From Micrasema longulum (taxonomy: Eukaryota > Arthropoda > Insecta > Trichoptera > Brachycentridae): a stretch of 64,000 nt of DNA. A program made the position numbers and the translations under genes. The DNA lies in assembly GCA_022494885.1 (NCBI GenBank), contig JAGVSM010004963.1, positions 248,001-312,000 of the forward strand. The letters run 5' to 3'. Under the pieces are notes generated by a model. The model searched no databases and was not told the DNA's origin. It saw nothing but the letters and a program-made list of their open reading frames with translations. Shown in pieces: positions 11,506 through 23,619 of this stretch (position 1 is the first letter of the stretch; every line of letters starts with the position of its first letter).

Positions 11506-11762
11506 CATTCCCTTTCCGCACCTAATGGTGCATAGGGCACTGCATTGGTACACCAATCGCAGCGTATCTTGATTAAAAAATTGTAACATGAATGTAAGAT
11601 GATCAGTCTTACGCTTCAGGTACCAGTCCAGGGACTACGAAATATTCTGGTGTGAAAACACTATTTTAAATAAATATTGCATATCAACCATGTCGGGAAT
11701 CAAACCCGAGACCTCTTGCATAGCAGGCTAACACGCTGACCATTACACCACGAGGCCGACGA
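11506..11762 (-). mobile_element. SINE-3, tRNA module plus tail
   Basis: On the minus strand the element starts gtcggcctcgtggtgtaatg and continues through a B-box-like ggtttgattcccgac, a middle region (actggtacctgaagcgtaag) and the tail accaatgcagtgccctatgc. It lacks the extra leading module seen in the longer copies, so it is the simpler form of the family. This is the clearest tRNA head among the SINE-3 copies. Confidence 0.8.
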
Positions 11763-13819
11763 AAACAAGAAATACAAAAAAAAATCTGTTTGTAAATATT
11801 TAAAATTCAATTAATTTATACTAACGTATACAACATTTTTAATGTGCCTATTTGTACATTATACTATGTATGTAAGATTTATAAACTTTAATGTATCTTA
11901 AATTTAATTACTTTTTAACTATGTTATACAATTTGTACAAATTGGCTACAGTCGTTAATAACTAAATGTGTGCGCTTACACCAGCAAAAATTGTATGTTT
12001 ATTTGGTTCACCGACTGCCAATAATGCATTAACTAGCTAAGTATTAAATTGGTTTTTGTATATCTCATTGCATTTATTAAGTATTTGGGCATTTACGTAT
12101 AAATGGCACAGTTATTTTATTTATGTTTTTATCTTTCTCATGAAAAGTCCAAGAAACTATTTCTAAGGCAAGAGAAATCCTGAATTGCAAGATAACGAAT
12201 TTCACCAGGAAAATGCAAATATAAATCATCGTTGATCTAAAAACTAGCTTGAAGTGGTAGGTTATGCTTTTCTTTGGACAACAGATTATTAGTGGCTTGC
12301 TCAACTATCTAGTTAGTATCAGAAAACACCAGATCTAGAATATATTCTTTTACACATATTTTGTATTTAATTTATTTGATGATGGTTAAAAATTGCTGCA
12401 TGCTTACAATCTCTCGAGCAGTTTTTTTTACTCATTCAGTATGTTCATCAGAATTCCAAGATATATTAAGAATATTATATTTATTAGGTGTGTGATAAAT
12501 GAATATTGCCTTTATTTTTTTATTGTTTTTTACAATCTTTGGAAGGTTATTAATTCCCGTTTGGATAAGATTTCTTAAGATTTCTTTAGGTCCCGTGAAT
12601 TAATTCGTTGGTTCAGTGTCAAATATTTTTTAATGTTTATGACTTCATAAGAAATTAATCTGCTAATTAATTATTGTTGCAATCATGATTTTAAATGTTT
12701 GTAAATGCTGGTCCCACTTAATTTATTTGCTCTTTCTTTTCCTCATATTTTCTGCAAAATTATGTACTCGTTTATAATTAGTTTTGCAGTTTTTAAAACA
12801 ATAGTTTTATTTATTTTTTCTACCGTAAGACCAGTTTCAATTGAAATGAAATCAGCAAACAGAGATCATCGCAAAATATCAAATCATGCATCATTGTACA
12901 ATCTCATTATTATAAATATGATGTTAAAAAAACGCTCAAAGTAAATAGTTTTGCGTGTTTACGACAATTTGAAGTAGGACAATTACCTTAATTTTGACTT
13001 TCGCGCTTTTATCTACAGGTTAAAAGAACAATTGTTGGTTTGTAGATTTTAAACACCATTTTTTTTAGATATTATTTGTAAGCTATAAGGGAAAATTGGT
13101 GAATATGGCGGCACCATGGTGAATACGCCGCACTAACACGTTAGACCTTTTGACTTCAAAACTCGTACACTTATGGCGAAAATCTTCAACTAAACTTGCC
13201 AGTCATCCATTATACATGATTTTTTGGGGTTTCTGTGTCACATTGTCATAAAAAAAGGGATTTAGTAGGAAAAAGTAAGATATATACCAAAATATTGTTA
13301 GCATATTTTTAAACCAACCATTATTCAAACGTGCCTACCGCTATGCCACCTTTAATTATTTACTTGTTTAGTGTTTTTTTGTGTATTGTGGGGTATTACG
13401 CCGATTACGCGATTGGGTAATAAAAATGAATCCCTTATTACGTGGATACGATTTTTTATGATTTACTCAAATATTGCATTAATTTATTTATTAAGGATAT
13501 CTATACGAACTAGTTGCATGAACGTGCACAGGATTCAAAAACCCTTGTAATACTTGGTTTTCTTAATAACTTCTTTTCAATATTTTTAAAATGAACTATT
13601 TCTATTTTAAATTTTTTTACAACTGTTTTTTTTTTGTATTTGTATTAAAACTTTTTAGATTTAATATTGGGAATTAATACACAAATTATATAGGTGCCAC
13701 AATTACCCCAATTGCTGGTGACATATTCTCCAAGACTATGGCACTTTCCGTTCTTGTTGTTAAGTTCCTATAAATGAATGAAATATTTCATATTCTTCTT
13801 CATTCATTCATATCATTCT
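11763..13819. other. Anonymous AT-rich stretch
   Basis: No gene supported. Near 13095-13140 there is a less AT-rich patch (ggtgaatatggcggcaccat) with related-looking words near 13690-13730 (ggtgccacaattacccc). These may be remains of one degenerate element, but the boundaries are invisible. Confidence 0.35.
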
Positions 13820-13945
13820 TCCATATTCTCTTCCCTTAAATGTTCTCTATCTCTGTTGTTATTTTTTTATTTTTAAAGACTCCCCAGGGGGTGAAATCCA
13901 GTCTTTTATCTACAAACATTAGGACTAACTCAAAATATTGTAATA
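13820..13945 (+). repeat. Dispersed repeat R, partial copy
   Basis: Shares catattctcttcccttaaat, atctctgttgtt, ccccagggggtgaaatccag and tctacaaacatta...ctcaaaatattg with copies at 43690-43925 and 58110-58345. The element class is unknown. Confidence 0.6.
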
Positions 13946-14869
13946 AAACCAACTAATCCAAGAAGAGGTTTAAAAATTGGAAAATTGTATTCAGACATTT
14001 GTTTTGGAATGTATGTGATATTGTTCTGATATTATTGTATTATGTCCATGTTTATTACAATTTTTTTCAAGTTTTAGTTCTTTGTCTACAATGATATCAG
14101 TGGCTAACTTATGAATAATTTTTAAAGATTATACTAGAAGAAGTTAATTAAAATTGAATTGTTTAGTTTTTTTAAAGAGTTTTTAAGTTGGTTTCAGATA
14201 AGGGGGGTCATATACTAGCTTCAATATTTCATCATATACTAGCGTCGTTGCTTATGCCATTTTGGTTTCCTGTTCCCCATAGTTGTTACATATAACATAT
14301 TTTGATTTAAAATAGCCTTCATTTATAATATTTTTTTCCGTTTTTGAAACAAAGTTTTTGAAAAAAGACTCGATAATGTTGCTATTTTGCTAATTACATT
14401 ATTGATGTGATTTGTCCATGTCAATTGTCTGTCTATGTTAGTTCTAAATTTTAACATGTTCAATTTCAATTAGTCGTTCTTCGTTTATGAGGGCATCCAT
14501 AATAATTATATTTATATTCGAGTAGGTACACGATATTATTATGTATTTAATACGACCCCCATTGATTATCTATATGCAGATAAGTTCATTGTGCCATTAT
14601 TTCGCAAAGTTGTGCAAGAATAAAGGAATTGTGAAATACACGTTCAATTTCTTACAACAATAACTTACCATTAATAACAATAGGATAATGTCTAGAGTAT
14701 GGCATATTATGCACCACTCTCTCCATCTTATAGTAGATAAAGGCAGGTATTTGAATTTCAATAATACAATTAATCACGTATTTAAAAAAATAATTTTATT
14801 TCGTACGATAAAAAATGTGTATATTTATGTATTCATTTTTTCACATAACAAACAATAATAAATAATAAA
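13946..14869. other. Anonymous AT-rich stretch
   Basis: Nothing recognisable. Confidence 0.4.
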
Positions 14870-15510
14870 AATCACGTGTTACCTTTGCTGAGGATACGTA
14901 ACAATGTACTTTATTTATTTACATTTGAGAATACACAGAGAGAATTTACAAAATGTCAAGACAGTTTTAAACAGTACGTATTTATTTTTACATTTAATTT
15001 CTGGATACCTGTATTATAAAACGCACAATAAAAGCACAACATAAACTAAACGTTAGTGAAGAATGTGATTCGATATTGGTTTAGGTGAATGAGACAATCC
15101 ATTTTTCTTCTACCTACTTCCACTATCCATTTTTTATAGCCTTTTTGAACATTTACTCGTTACTAATAATTGTTTGAATGGACAGTCGAAGTAGGTTATA
15201 GATTTAAATTGGACAATACTAAAAATCTCTTTGTCTGAAAGTAGTATTAGCTTGTTTTTGTTTAAGTTGTCTTCGTTTTGAGGAACTAGTGACTATAATT
15301 GGAGATATGTCTTTCGTTTGAATAATAATAGTTTTTGAATCTGTGAGTGATTATTGTTTTAGTGTATAACTGCTTTGGTGTCATAATTTGCGATTTGTGA
15401 GCATTATTTTAATTATGGATTTTTGCGAAAACTGTCCCTCGCACCACCCCATCCGATTATACCGTACTCCAAAATTGATTGGCACAATGCAAAATAAATA
15501 TTTAAAACTT
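14870..15510 (-). mobile_element. F1 non-LTR retrotransposon, copy B
   Basis: A minus-strand copy. From right to left it has the RT-downstream coding part (ttttgcattgtgccaatcaa, then ggagtacggtataatcgg and ggggtggtgcga), the end of the ORF with the Lys-rich region, the diagnostic block around 15080-15110 (reverse of caaaccaatattgaat) and the distal 3' UTR near 14880 (reverse of gtcctcagcaaaggtaac). It covers the same span as copy A (6188-6920) without large gaps but with many substitutions. The open frame on the opposite strand at 15388-15642 is an antisense artefact. Confidence 0.8.
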
Positions 15511-15542
15511 CTTATACATTCATTATATTATATATTATTTAA

Positions 15543-15902
15543 TGAGGAAGTTGAATGGTTTTTTTTTCATTTTTTTTATTTCTTAATATATTTTTATGTA
15601 CTATATTATTGCTATGGTTTTTTGAATCTTTGTATTTTTTAAATTACTCCACGCGTGACGTTACTAGTTCTCTTCGGTGAGTTGTGCTAATTGGTGCCTT
15701 GGCTTCTTGTTGCCCGGAATTTGTTACAATACTCTGTCATTGGTTGATTAAGTAGAATTTGTGACGTTGTTTAAAGTAGTACATTATTATTTAAAAAAAA
15801 ATTTTTTTTTCACATATTTTATGAACTTCGCTATAAAATAAATACTGTAATTTTAAGAAAAAAAATTTCATGTCCAATTTACTGTAGCACTGAATTTCCT
15901 CG
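15543..15902 (+). mobile_element. MITE-G copy
   Basis: Runs from tgaggaagttgaatgg to gcactgaatttcctc, so the ends are imperfect inverted repeats. Internal family words are ccacgcgtgacgttac, tcattggttgattaagtag and tgacgttgtttaaagtag. No coding capacity. Confidence 0.8.
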
Positions 15903-16154
15903 TTGTTCTCAAATGTGACTTATATATTTTTTTAAATATAATAGACATGCAATTTTGAAAGGGGTTATCGAATTCCCGGAAGACGAAATTACAAGGACAA
16001 CAAATATATTTATTGAAAAACCGCTGAGGTTCGTCAGTGATTGAAAACAAGGAAAAAATTATAGAAAAGAGATAGAAACACAAGTTCAATAATAAATCAA
16101 TTCGTTTTGTTTAGTACCAATAATAAACAACCAATAGCTTCATTGGTTTTTTTT
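15903..16154. other. Anonymous stretch
   Basis: No supported feature. Confidence 0.35.
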
Positions 16155-16470
16155 TATAAAGATAAATATTGGCGTTCTTATGATTTACTAAATAATTACA
16201 TTTTCAGGGGCATTTTCAGATTAGAAAATGGGAATTAAGTTGTGATTGAGAGGGGTTCGACTCTCAGACCTCTGATCCGTGAGTCCACGACACTTGCCTT
16301 GGGACCACAGCCAGATTTGAGCTGTGGTTCTGTGGCTAGTATCGCAGAGTCACGGATCAGAATCCAAATTACGAGCCGCATTATACCAAAACATATTTCC
16401 CATTTTCTAACACGCGTAATTATGAATTACTGAAAATGGCCTCAAAATAGAGATACTCGTTAAAATTAAA
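16155..16470. mobile_element. SINE-2 pair, head to head
   Basis: A minus-strand SINE-2 (about 16155-16318; tail word aagaacgcc on its own strand, head gtcccaaggcaagtgtcgtg) meets a plus-strand SINE-2 (about 16319-16470; ctgtggttctgtggctagta, cacggatcagaatccaaatt, tttcccattttctaacacg). The tRNA-like heads face each other, so the region forms a large imperfect palindrome. Both copies are diverged. Confidence 0.75.
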
Positions 16471-18024
16471 AACTCCAATGTTTCTTATGGAAAAATTATA
16501 TTTAATTTTTCGGAGAAAGTGAAGTAAAGACACGGCAAAGGAGATATGACTTGATATGATCAAGGTGGGCGTATACTTGTGATATTGTATGATGTAGGAA
16601 CAATGCAGTCAGTCATAATATGGTAATTTGGGAGAGTAATGTAACAATAGGAACAATCCTTAATACTCCAAACGACTATAATCACATATTCACATGTGGA
16701 TACTTGAGAACTGAACTCAGCTGAGGTTAAACTCAATAAAACTAGTGTATTATTTTGCTCATTTTATAATTTCGCGATAAAATTAAGTACAGCCGTTAAT
16801 AAAGGAGAGGTTTTTAATTAAGATTTAATTGTGCAATTAACTTTCCTGGATATGTTTAAGTAAGTTAGGAATGCGATTCCAATTCGCTATATTATTTGAA
16901 AAGCAATAGAATCTGTCACTAAGTATCGGGATAATTGGAGTATTACTACTGTTAGAAGAAAATCACAAAATTAGTTGAATATGAGGTAATGATTTACAAG
17001 AAACTCCGAACCAAAGGGTTTATTAAAGAATATCTAGCAAACAGCAATCGAAAAATTATTTCAATCCGAAAAAACGATATTATGTTTTTTTCTTTTTCTG
17101 TTTTTTAAGGAATAATCCAGTATCTAGAGATTTATAAGCAAAAAACAAAGTAGATATGACACACATTGGCTTTGTAATTAGAAACAATTCTCGTACTCTG
17201 TTTTTACGTATGATTACTTACAGTTTTTAATGATTTGAATAAAGTTGATAAATACTGAAAAGCGTCATATCTCAAAATACGAATTTTGAAAATACCTGCC
17301 TTATGACGGCAGTATATTTGAATACACGTTTTTAATATATCGTGGGGTAATTAGCACATACGTATACTTTATATTTGTATGAAAATTATTATTAAATTCT
17401 TATGTTTTGTTGGCATTTAGAGTTAGTCGTTTATACGTAGTTTTGTTCTTTTTGTTATTGTTATATTAATATAGAACTACTTATACTTCAAAACATAAAA
17501 CGTCTCCATCTTAGAACAGGCTGAGCCATGATAAATGGAGACTATCCTAAACAGAGGACGATTCGTATTCTTTTTCTAATTCACTAGCTTTATAAACAAA
17601 GGTTCCTTAGTTTTAAATATGTGTACTTATTTATGCAATAAATTTATAAAATAAAAAATAATAATTACTACAGCTAGGTTTATTTCATAACTAACAAAAA
17701 AACATTCTTTTATCCTCCTTTATAAATTATACAAAAAGCAAGTGGTGAAATTAAATCATCATAATATTATTTAAATGCATCACTTGTCTATTTGAGGCAT
17801 TCACAGAGATAGGTGAAAATATATGTTTTAAGTGGTTAAATAAAAATTTTGATTTTCAATTTACCTCGTTGTAATAATTACCCCATGGTATAATATAAAA
17901 ATCAGTGCCTCAGAGGATGAAGAATATTTGACGGATGTTTCCGATTTGACTAAAAAAAGTGTCGTAGTTGGCACGTTCGCTTACCATTCTGGATTCCTGC
18001 GATGGTCAGTATATTTTTTTTGTT
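16471..18024. other. Anonymous AT-rich stretch
   Basis: A short inverted word pair gtctccat/atggagac lies near 17500-17545. Nothing else supported. Confidence 0.4.
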
Positions 18025-18249
18025 CATAAGCTGGTTTTACACTGCAACCTGTACCTGAGCCCCAATTACAATGGGTAGTTGACAGAGTTACTTTCGACAG
18101 TGAGTATATTTGCATGAACATTTAAAGTATCTTCGTCGGTAACCTATAATTGAACATATTTAGAAATTTATGCATATTCTGGTTTTCATACATAAAACTT
18201 TATTTTACTTTCTAGATAAAATTGAAGATAAATGTTAACTTTTCATTGT
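18025..18249 (-). repeat. Dispersed repeat U
   Basis: On the minus strand it shares words with 36885-37060 and 60195-60285: ggttaccgacgaagatactt, and attttatctagaaagtaaaa before a variant of gtatgaaaacca. The class is unknown. In two copies it ends near a sequence resembling a spliced-exon start, but no gene is seen. Confidence 0.5.
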
Positions 18250-18378
18250 AATCGGGGTCCAGGACAAGTAACAGATGCGAAGACCAATCATCTTACCTTC
18301 CTGTAACAGACTATCGAGATACGCTTCATTCACTTAACAAATGCACTGCCCTATGTACCATCAGGTGTAAGTAAGGCT
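18250..18378 (+). mobile_element. SINE-3 tail part
   Basis: Contains accaatcatcttaccttc, agatacgcttcattcactta and the end tgccctatgtaccatcaggt, matching the middle and tail of SINE-3 on the plus strand. The tRNA head is missing; repeat U lies where it should be. Confidence 0.6.
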
Positions 18379-18949
18379 TTTTTGATCAAATATATTATGT
18401 CGCACCCCGGATAGATCGTCGCTTCAGTTCGTTTTTGTCCAACAGACCAAAATACAAATATGCAAAAATAGAGCTTTAAAGTTTTTTTTTACGAAATAGG
18501 CATAATTAAAGATTACAACTTAAGACAAAATTCGTTATAAACACCTTAAACAATAAAAACAAAAAAAAAATTCAATTGAATTTTATAAATAAAGACTCCT
18601 CAGATCTCCTGCACAATTAACTCATTTCGGTTAAAAATGGTCTGTTGGACAAAAACTAACTAAAGCGTCGAAATGAGAGTCATATTTTTTCGTCATTAAT
18701 TTTTTTTTTAATAATGTAATAACATATTTTGAGACGAATCAAAATATATATTACACATCGGCGTTGCTTTGGGTGAATATTAAAAATTAATGAAGAAAAC
18801 ATGGTTTTAAGACAAGACTTTATTTGAGCTTTTAGGCTCTCCTAGAAAAATGGACTTTTTTAGTTTTTTAATTTAAAAAAAAAAGTTAATACTCAAGTTT
18901 ATACAATTCAATAAAATATTTAAATTTTCAGACCTTTTCCTAAAAGTCG
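18379..18949. other. Anonymous AT-rich stretch
   Basis: No supported feature. Confidence 0.4.
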
Positions 18950-19068
18950 TATATAACTTGTGCTGGGAAAATGGAAATCAAGTTGTGTTAGAGTTGGAAT
19001 TGACCCTTGGACATTTGGCCCGTGAGTCCACAATACTACCATGGGACCACAACCCGGTTTGAACTCTT
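18950..19068 (-). mobile_element. SINE-2 fragment
   Basis: On the minus strand: ccgggttgtggtcccatggt, a tRNA-like head (gtggactcacgggcc) and acttgatttccatttt. The distal tail is missing. Confidence 0.7.
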
Positions 19069-20079
19069 AGTTATAACTCTATTTTATCGGATGTGCGATA
19101 TGTATACGCTATCTGTATCTAAGTTAGTATGAATGGACGCGCAATGCGATCCAAAAACGTTCTGTAAAATTTATTAACCGTTTGCTCGTTGTAATATATA
19201 TTTATTATGTATGTATAGCAAAAAAAATAAATGAAAACACTAATCGTGACTACACCGATCTTCAAAGCTGTAAGAATGACTTGCATTATGCTAATTGTTG
19301 TGTATATCAAATTGATATGGGCGATGATAAATTTAAAAAAAACATATTCTCCTGAATGCATGTTAATTCATATTATGAATTTTATATCAGTAGATAAATA
19401 CATACAGTATACAATCATACCAAATCAATTGTTTGTGTGATGATTTACAAACTATAAACCGGTATCATAATTTGGGCTTGGCATTAAAGACATATTTTAT
19501 TAATTCAGTTACATGCGTATCTTTAAGGTTATAAAACGGGTCCTCATAAAATGAATGCGAATCGTATAAATTATTGTCCGTTTATCGATTGGTAATAAAT
19601 TCTACTTGACGTTTTAATATATCACGCTACTGGGAGTGCAATGCGTATAATAGTGGATTCAATATGTTTTATTGTTCATACTGTGTTTTTACTGTTTTCG
19701 TTGTTTATTTAAATATTATATTTATTTAAAACGAATCGATAGGTTAGTTAATTAACTTTTATGGATTGGTATATAAACAGTTAACATTATACTATATTAA
19801 GATAGGTAAGGTTTTGGATACATCTTTGATAAAATCAACGTAAAAAAAGCTTCATTTAATGATAGGTAGGTTATGGAGATGATGCGGCAATAGTGGCCTG
19901 AATCTAAAAACGACTTGCAACGCATGTTATACACATTACATTTATATCACAAAGGTTCAATATGTCTATTACAGTTTCTAGATCAAAAAGTTTAGTTGTA
20001 TCAAGACAACCAAAAAAGTGCAAACTGATTATTAACAATGGTTCAATAGAACAAGTCGCAAGATCCAGCCATAAGGATT
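19069..20079. other. Anonymous stretch
   Basis: Two overlapping frames on opposite strands at 19119-19440 are hydrophobic and unrecognised. Nothing else supported. Confidence 0.35.
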
Positions 20080-20612
20080 AGACTGTATGAAAAATTAAAA
20101 AACCTCCAAATGATAGCAAGGTGAGAATATATAAGACATCCGTTAGCCCCATCTGGACATGCCGTAAAAATAAGGGCCGATACAACAAGAACAAAGAACC
20201 TGCTAAGAACTTCTGAGATGAGATCTCAAAAATGACTTTATACAGGAAAGTGCGAAATAGACCATATGGCGCGCTGGAGCAGATCCCGTAGAAGATTTTA
20301 GAGAGACATACAAGAGGCTTATTCTGCCACAATTTCATTTCAAAGGTTCGTTTGTTCGTCATATATCCATCTTACTCTAACCCAATCGAAATCGTATTTC
20401 GCTCTCGTTCCCTCTAATATGATACGAATGAATTTACCGAACGAATTGGGTACTGAATAAGGCTCCAGAATGAGCAGCGATAGACTAGTGTTCACAGCAG
20501 CCGAAGAAAGGCGCCCACCTGAAAGACCCCATAAGCGACGCGACGGAAGGATAGTTTGGTCTTATCTCCGGAGTCTTAACTAGTCTGAGAAGAAGAAGGC
20601 CAACTGGTAATT
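20080..20612 (+). mobile_element. RTE-like C-terminal fragment (family seen once)
   Basis: Pieces in different frames read VKIRADTTRTKNLLRTSEMR, LYRKVRNRPYGALE and RMSSDRLVFTAAEERRPPER. This follows the order of the conserved C-terminus of a common insect RTE-like group ('RADTTKTKRLLETTEMRILR ... RVRN ... RMS.DRLVRIARDKSPIGRR'). At least two frameshifts are needed. The end runs directly into F1 copy C at about 20618. It is too degraded to be active. Confidence 0.6.
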
Positions 20613-20617
20613 TCTGG

Positions 20618-21160
20618 ATTATTATGAGGTTATACGCACGTAAACATTATTATCTACCTTCCGTTACAAATATAAGAGTTACTAGATACTCCACCCTCAC
20701 GCTGCAAAAAAATAAAAAAATAAATACAACCTTCGGTCAAAGAGGTTTGGCCTACTACTCGTTTAAAGTGTACAATCTACTTCCATTATCCATAAGGACA
20801 ATTAGTAAGTTCTCACAATATAAAATTGATATTAAGAAATGGATAGTGGAGGTGGGTTGCACACGGATCGATGAGTGGATCAAGCCAAATAGGTTAAATG
20901 TGTGTACTGTTTATGAAATTTGTTCTATTGGTTTATATGAATTGGTTATGTTTTTTATGATTATTTTAGTTTTTTATTGTTTATTGTGTTAATGATAATT
21001 AGATTCATTGGATTATTACGTTTTTTTTGCTGTCATTATTATGTTAACTTTGTAAAATAGCTAATCTTAGGCAAGTTTCACATTTTGTAAAAATTTTCTC
21101 TCGGCACGGGACACCCCAGTAAAGGAACATTATTCTGGATAAAAAAAGAATACAAACAAT
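20618..21160 (+). mobile_element. F1 non-LTR retrotransposon, copy C
   Basis: The frame 20624-20992 encodes the C-terminal domain: RLYARKHYYLPSVTNIRVTR, then TTFGQRGLAYYSFKVYNLLP and DEWIKPNRLN. These are typical of LINE ORF2 ends ('HNYNTR... TFGQRSL.YRGIKLYNSLP'). The 3' UTR carries the family word ctcggcacgggacaccccag near 21100. This copy retains a region that is frame-shifted in copy A. It is 5'-truncated with no RT motif. Confidence 0.85.
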
Positions 21161-21593
21161 GTAAAAGTATAAATAAATAACATAAACGAATAAATAATAC
21201 ACTCTAACGAGGGAGCGGTCATGGAATGATGATGTGTTAAAACAATATTTTTGCCTTTCCTTTTTTTTATCCATGTCTAATTGCAGTGATGACCTTTTAT
21301 ACATCCAAAACCGTGTCTTATTCAGTTCGTTCTCTTAGGCTAGGCCATTTGAATTAGCTCTGCCCCTCCCACGAAGTATATTATAACACTTACATACATA
21401 GGTATTATTGACATGACATATTAAATTCGTCAAGCATGTTTATAATAATGTGTATTTTTCTGATCTATGAAAGGAAGTAGGAAGTGATGGCAGTTATTGC
21501 TATTTTTATGTCAATTGATTAGCAATCAGTTTATAATAAATAGCAGGTGAACTGATGCTTTATACTAAATTTCTAAAATACCTATATTTCACT
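21161..21593. other. Anonymous stretch
   Basis: No supported feature. Confidence 0.35.
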
Positions 21594-21755
21594 GGGCATT
21601 GCTCATAAACTTGGCATAAAGTTACACTTAAGTAAAGTGTAAAATTGAGATGGGAATACCATCCTTATTCTCCCACTATAATAAGGATGGAATTGCATCC
21701 TAATTATACCACTATACTAAGACGTAACTTTACGCTGAGTTTATGAGTAAGGCCC
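21594..21755. mobile_element. Hairpin MITE, GGGC termini, ACT target duplication
   Basis: The left end gggcattgctcataaac pairs with the right end gtttatgagtaaggccc. The inner arms also pair (aagttaca/gtaacttt, ccatccttatt/aataaggatgg). ACT flanks both sides (21591-21593 and 21756-21758), a 3-bp target duplication as in PIF/Harbinger-type elements. It is related by its ends to 9676-9780. Confidence 0.8.
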
Positions 21756-21784
21756 ACTGTATTTGTCTAATAAAAAACGAGTGA

Positions 21785-21970
21785 TACAATAATTTCCATT
21801 TTCGGAATAATAAGTGGTCATTGACAAGTATTGAAGATGTCGTGTAAATGACGAAACCGGTCACTGGTTTTTCCAAATTTGTGAATTAAAGTATCAGTCT
21901 TTTGTTTCTTAAAAAAAAACTTATAAACACTGGGAATTTTCACTCACAAACCTGAATGTTTATCAGTAGG
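21785..21970 (+). ncRNA. Hammerhead-like motif in a dispersed repeat
   Basis: Contains TTGAAGA, a small stem (gtc gtgtaaat gac), GAAA, then ACCGG-TCA-CTGGT, which can close as a 5-bp stem III. This follows the layout of a type I hammerhead ribozyme with a very short stem III, but the first core base is T instead of C. The downstream sequence (ttccaaatttgtgaattaaa, gggaattttcactcacaaac) is shared with the copy at 51815-51970, so the motif belongs to a mobile repeat, perhaps a Penelope-like element. Activity is not implied. Confidence 0.45.
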
Positions 21971-22066
21971 TAAATAATACCTAAGATAAGTTCGAACATA
22001 CTCACTTATTTCAAATTTTTCCCCTCCTGAGACGATGCTTTAATCATATCTTTTTTATAATTTTTT

Positions 22067-22255
22067 TGGATCGAGTTGTAGTCCCGTGGCTAGTGTTGCG
22101 GACTTACGGATCACAGGTTTGACGTTCAAATTACATTCTACTTCAACTTGATTCCCATTTTCTAATGGTGAGTTATTTACAACTCGTTGAAAATGGTCCC
22201 AAAATCGAAATATTTGGGTAAATAATAAGAGGGAAAATATTTCATTTTTAAATAT
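22067..22255 (+). mobile_element. SINE-2 copy
   Basis: Nearly full length: gagttgtagtcccgtggcta (head), gttgcggacttacggatcac, tgattcccattttctaatgg, tacaactcgttgaaaatggt and tail aaatatttgggtaaataat. Confidence 0.85.
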
Positions 22256-23276
22256 CAAAAAATAAAAAATAAAAATAATCCAACCTCCAATTTCACTTTG
22301 GCGTTCTTCCAGAATTGAAACATATTATTAATGCATGTTATTAACATTATAAATTATTTGTCGAAATATATATAAAATAAACGTTACAAAAGAAGGAAAA
22401 CAATTATCTTCTGAGGTATTTTTGATAAAAAACAATATACTCAGAGGCATGATCTGCAAGTTTAAAAGTAATTATATATTAATTACATAAACATTTAACA
22501 CATACTTTTTATTTGGAATATTTTAGGAAATGACTGATTTTATCAATTATTTTTTTACTTAATTTTTTAATGGCGCAATTGTGAAAGAACGGCGTTTAAA
22601 AATGGCAAAATCGTTAGATTTGCATATTTTTTTTATTTGACTACGGCCTTAAGTCTCCTGACATCGATTTCTCCAGCTTAAACATCTAAAAAATTACTTC
22701 ATCGATTTATAAGAAATGTTGACGCTTAAGTTAAAATTTGAAATGCCAGTCGCACGAGGCAGGACTACCCTTCCTTACCTTTCGCAGCACATCTTCTTAC
22801 GACCGACCGACCTCACGATCTACCTATAAGTGTTTTATATCGTCTTCGGAAACCATCCAATGACGGAAGAGCCTCGTTACGGCAGCAGTTCCTTCCCGTA
22901 CCAACGGGCAAAAAACAACTAAAATTAACCGGTATCTGGCGATGATTTGCCTCGCTGAAGATGTAGGCGTAAAGATGGAAAATGAACTTCAAAATCACCC
23001 AAGGAAAAAGATATCGTCGATTATTCGGAAGTAACATTGTATCGGGCCAAATCCATTCGTGCATTATAATTTTTAAAATAAAACAAAAAAATATCGTGAA
23101 CTTCACGCTTAAATCATCTAAGGTTATGACTTGAATTTACATGCCTTCGGCCTCTTCAACATGGGATTTACTTGCATTTTTTGTCTTTTTTCTTTTTAAA
23201 GGTGATTACTGTTTTTAACCAAGAAGTTTGATGACATTTTGAACGTATTTCAAATGTGACAAATCGTCATTATTTT
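22256..23276. other. Anonymous stretch with a less AT-rich patch
   Basis: 22750-22960 is richer in G+C and holds a 97-codon minus-strand frame (22813-23106) with a hydrophobic N-terminal third. I recognise no domain. It may be an old element. Confidence 0.25.
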
Positions 23277-23395
23277 CGTGGAATTTCAGTACTACGGGAA
23301 ATTGGAAATAACAATGTTTTCTTACGCGCGGTAAAAACTAAAGCATTTAATTGTTCGCTAAAATGTATAAAAAAATAATAAAAATTAACTACTTT
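23277..23395 (-). mobile_element. MITE-G fragment
   Basis: Begins with gtggaatttcagtactacgg and continues with cttacgcgcggtaaaaacta and aagcatttaattgttcgct, matching the MITE-G end at 60931. The other end is missing. Confidence 0.65.
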
Positions 23396-23439
23396 CAATG
23401 AAGTCAAACAATGTTTTTAGTATGTCCAAATGTTTGTAG

Positions 23440-23560
23440 ACAGGTAAAGTGGCCACTTAAACCAGGCAGTCATAAGCCCTGTAAATGCCTAGACTTTCAT
23501 ATGCCTCTCTCAAAAATGTTTTCCCACTCTGTTGCAAAAAATTAGTTCTAAAAATGTAAG
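23440..23560 (+). repeat. Dispersed repeat R, partial copy
   Basis: Shares aaagtggccacttaaaccag, ataagccctgtaaatgccta and cactctgttgcaaaaaatta with the copies at 43690-43925 and 58110-58345. Confidence 0.7.
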
Positions 23561-23619
23561 TTTATTTACAGTTGGATTTATGAATCACATTTCTATCACA
23601 CCACCAAATCAATTTATCT

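Noticed and set aside
11690..11762. Possible tRNA gene on the minus strand
   Set aside because: It is the head of SINE-3 and continues into the SINE body seen in several copies.
15388..15642. 84-codon plus-strand frame
   Set aside because: Antisense to F1 copy B and running into MITE-G; not a gene.
16242..16433. 63-codon frame
   Set aside because: Lies fully in the head-to-head SINE-2 pair.
22813..23106. 97-codon minus-strand frame with a hydrophobic N-terminus
   Set aside because: No recognisable family, no sign of splicing or promoter; kept only as a note on composition.
23120..23165. Another hammerhead-like word (minus strand ttgaagaggccgaaggcatg)
   Set aside because: It has a GCC/GGC stem but no GAAA in the required place and no second copy in the window.
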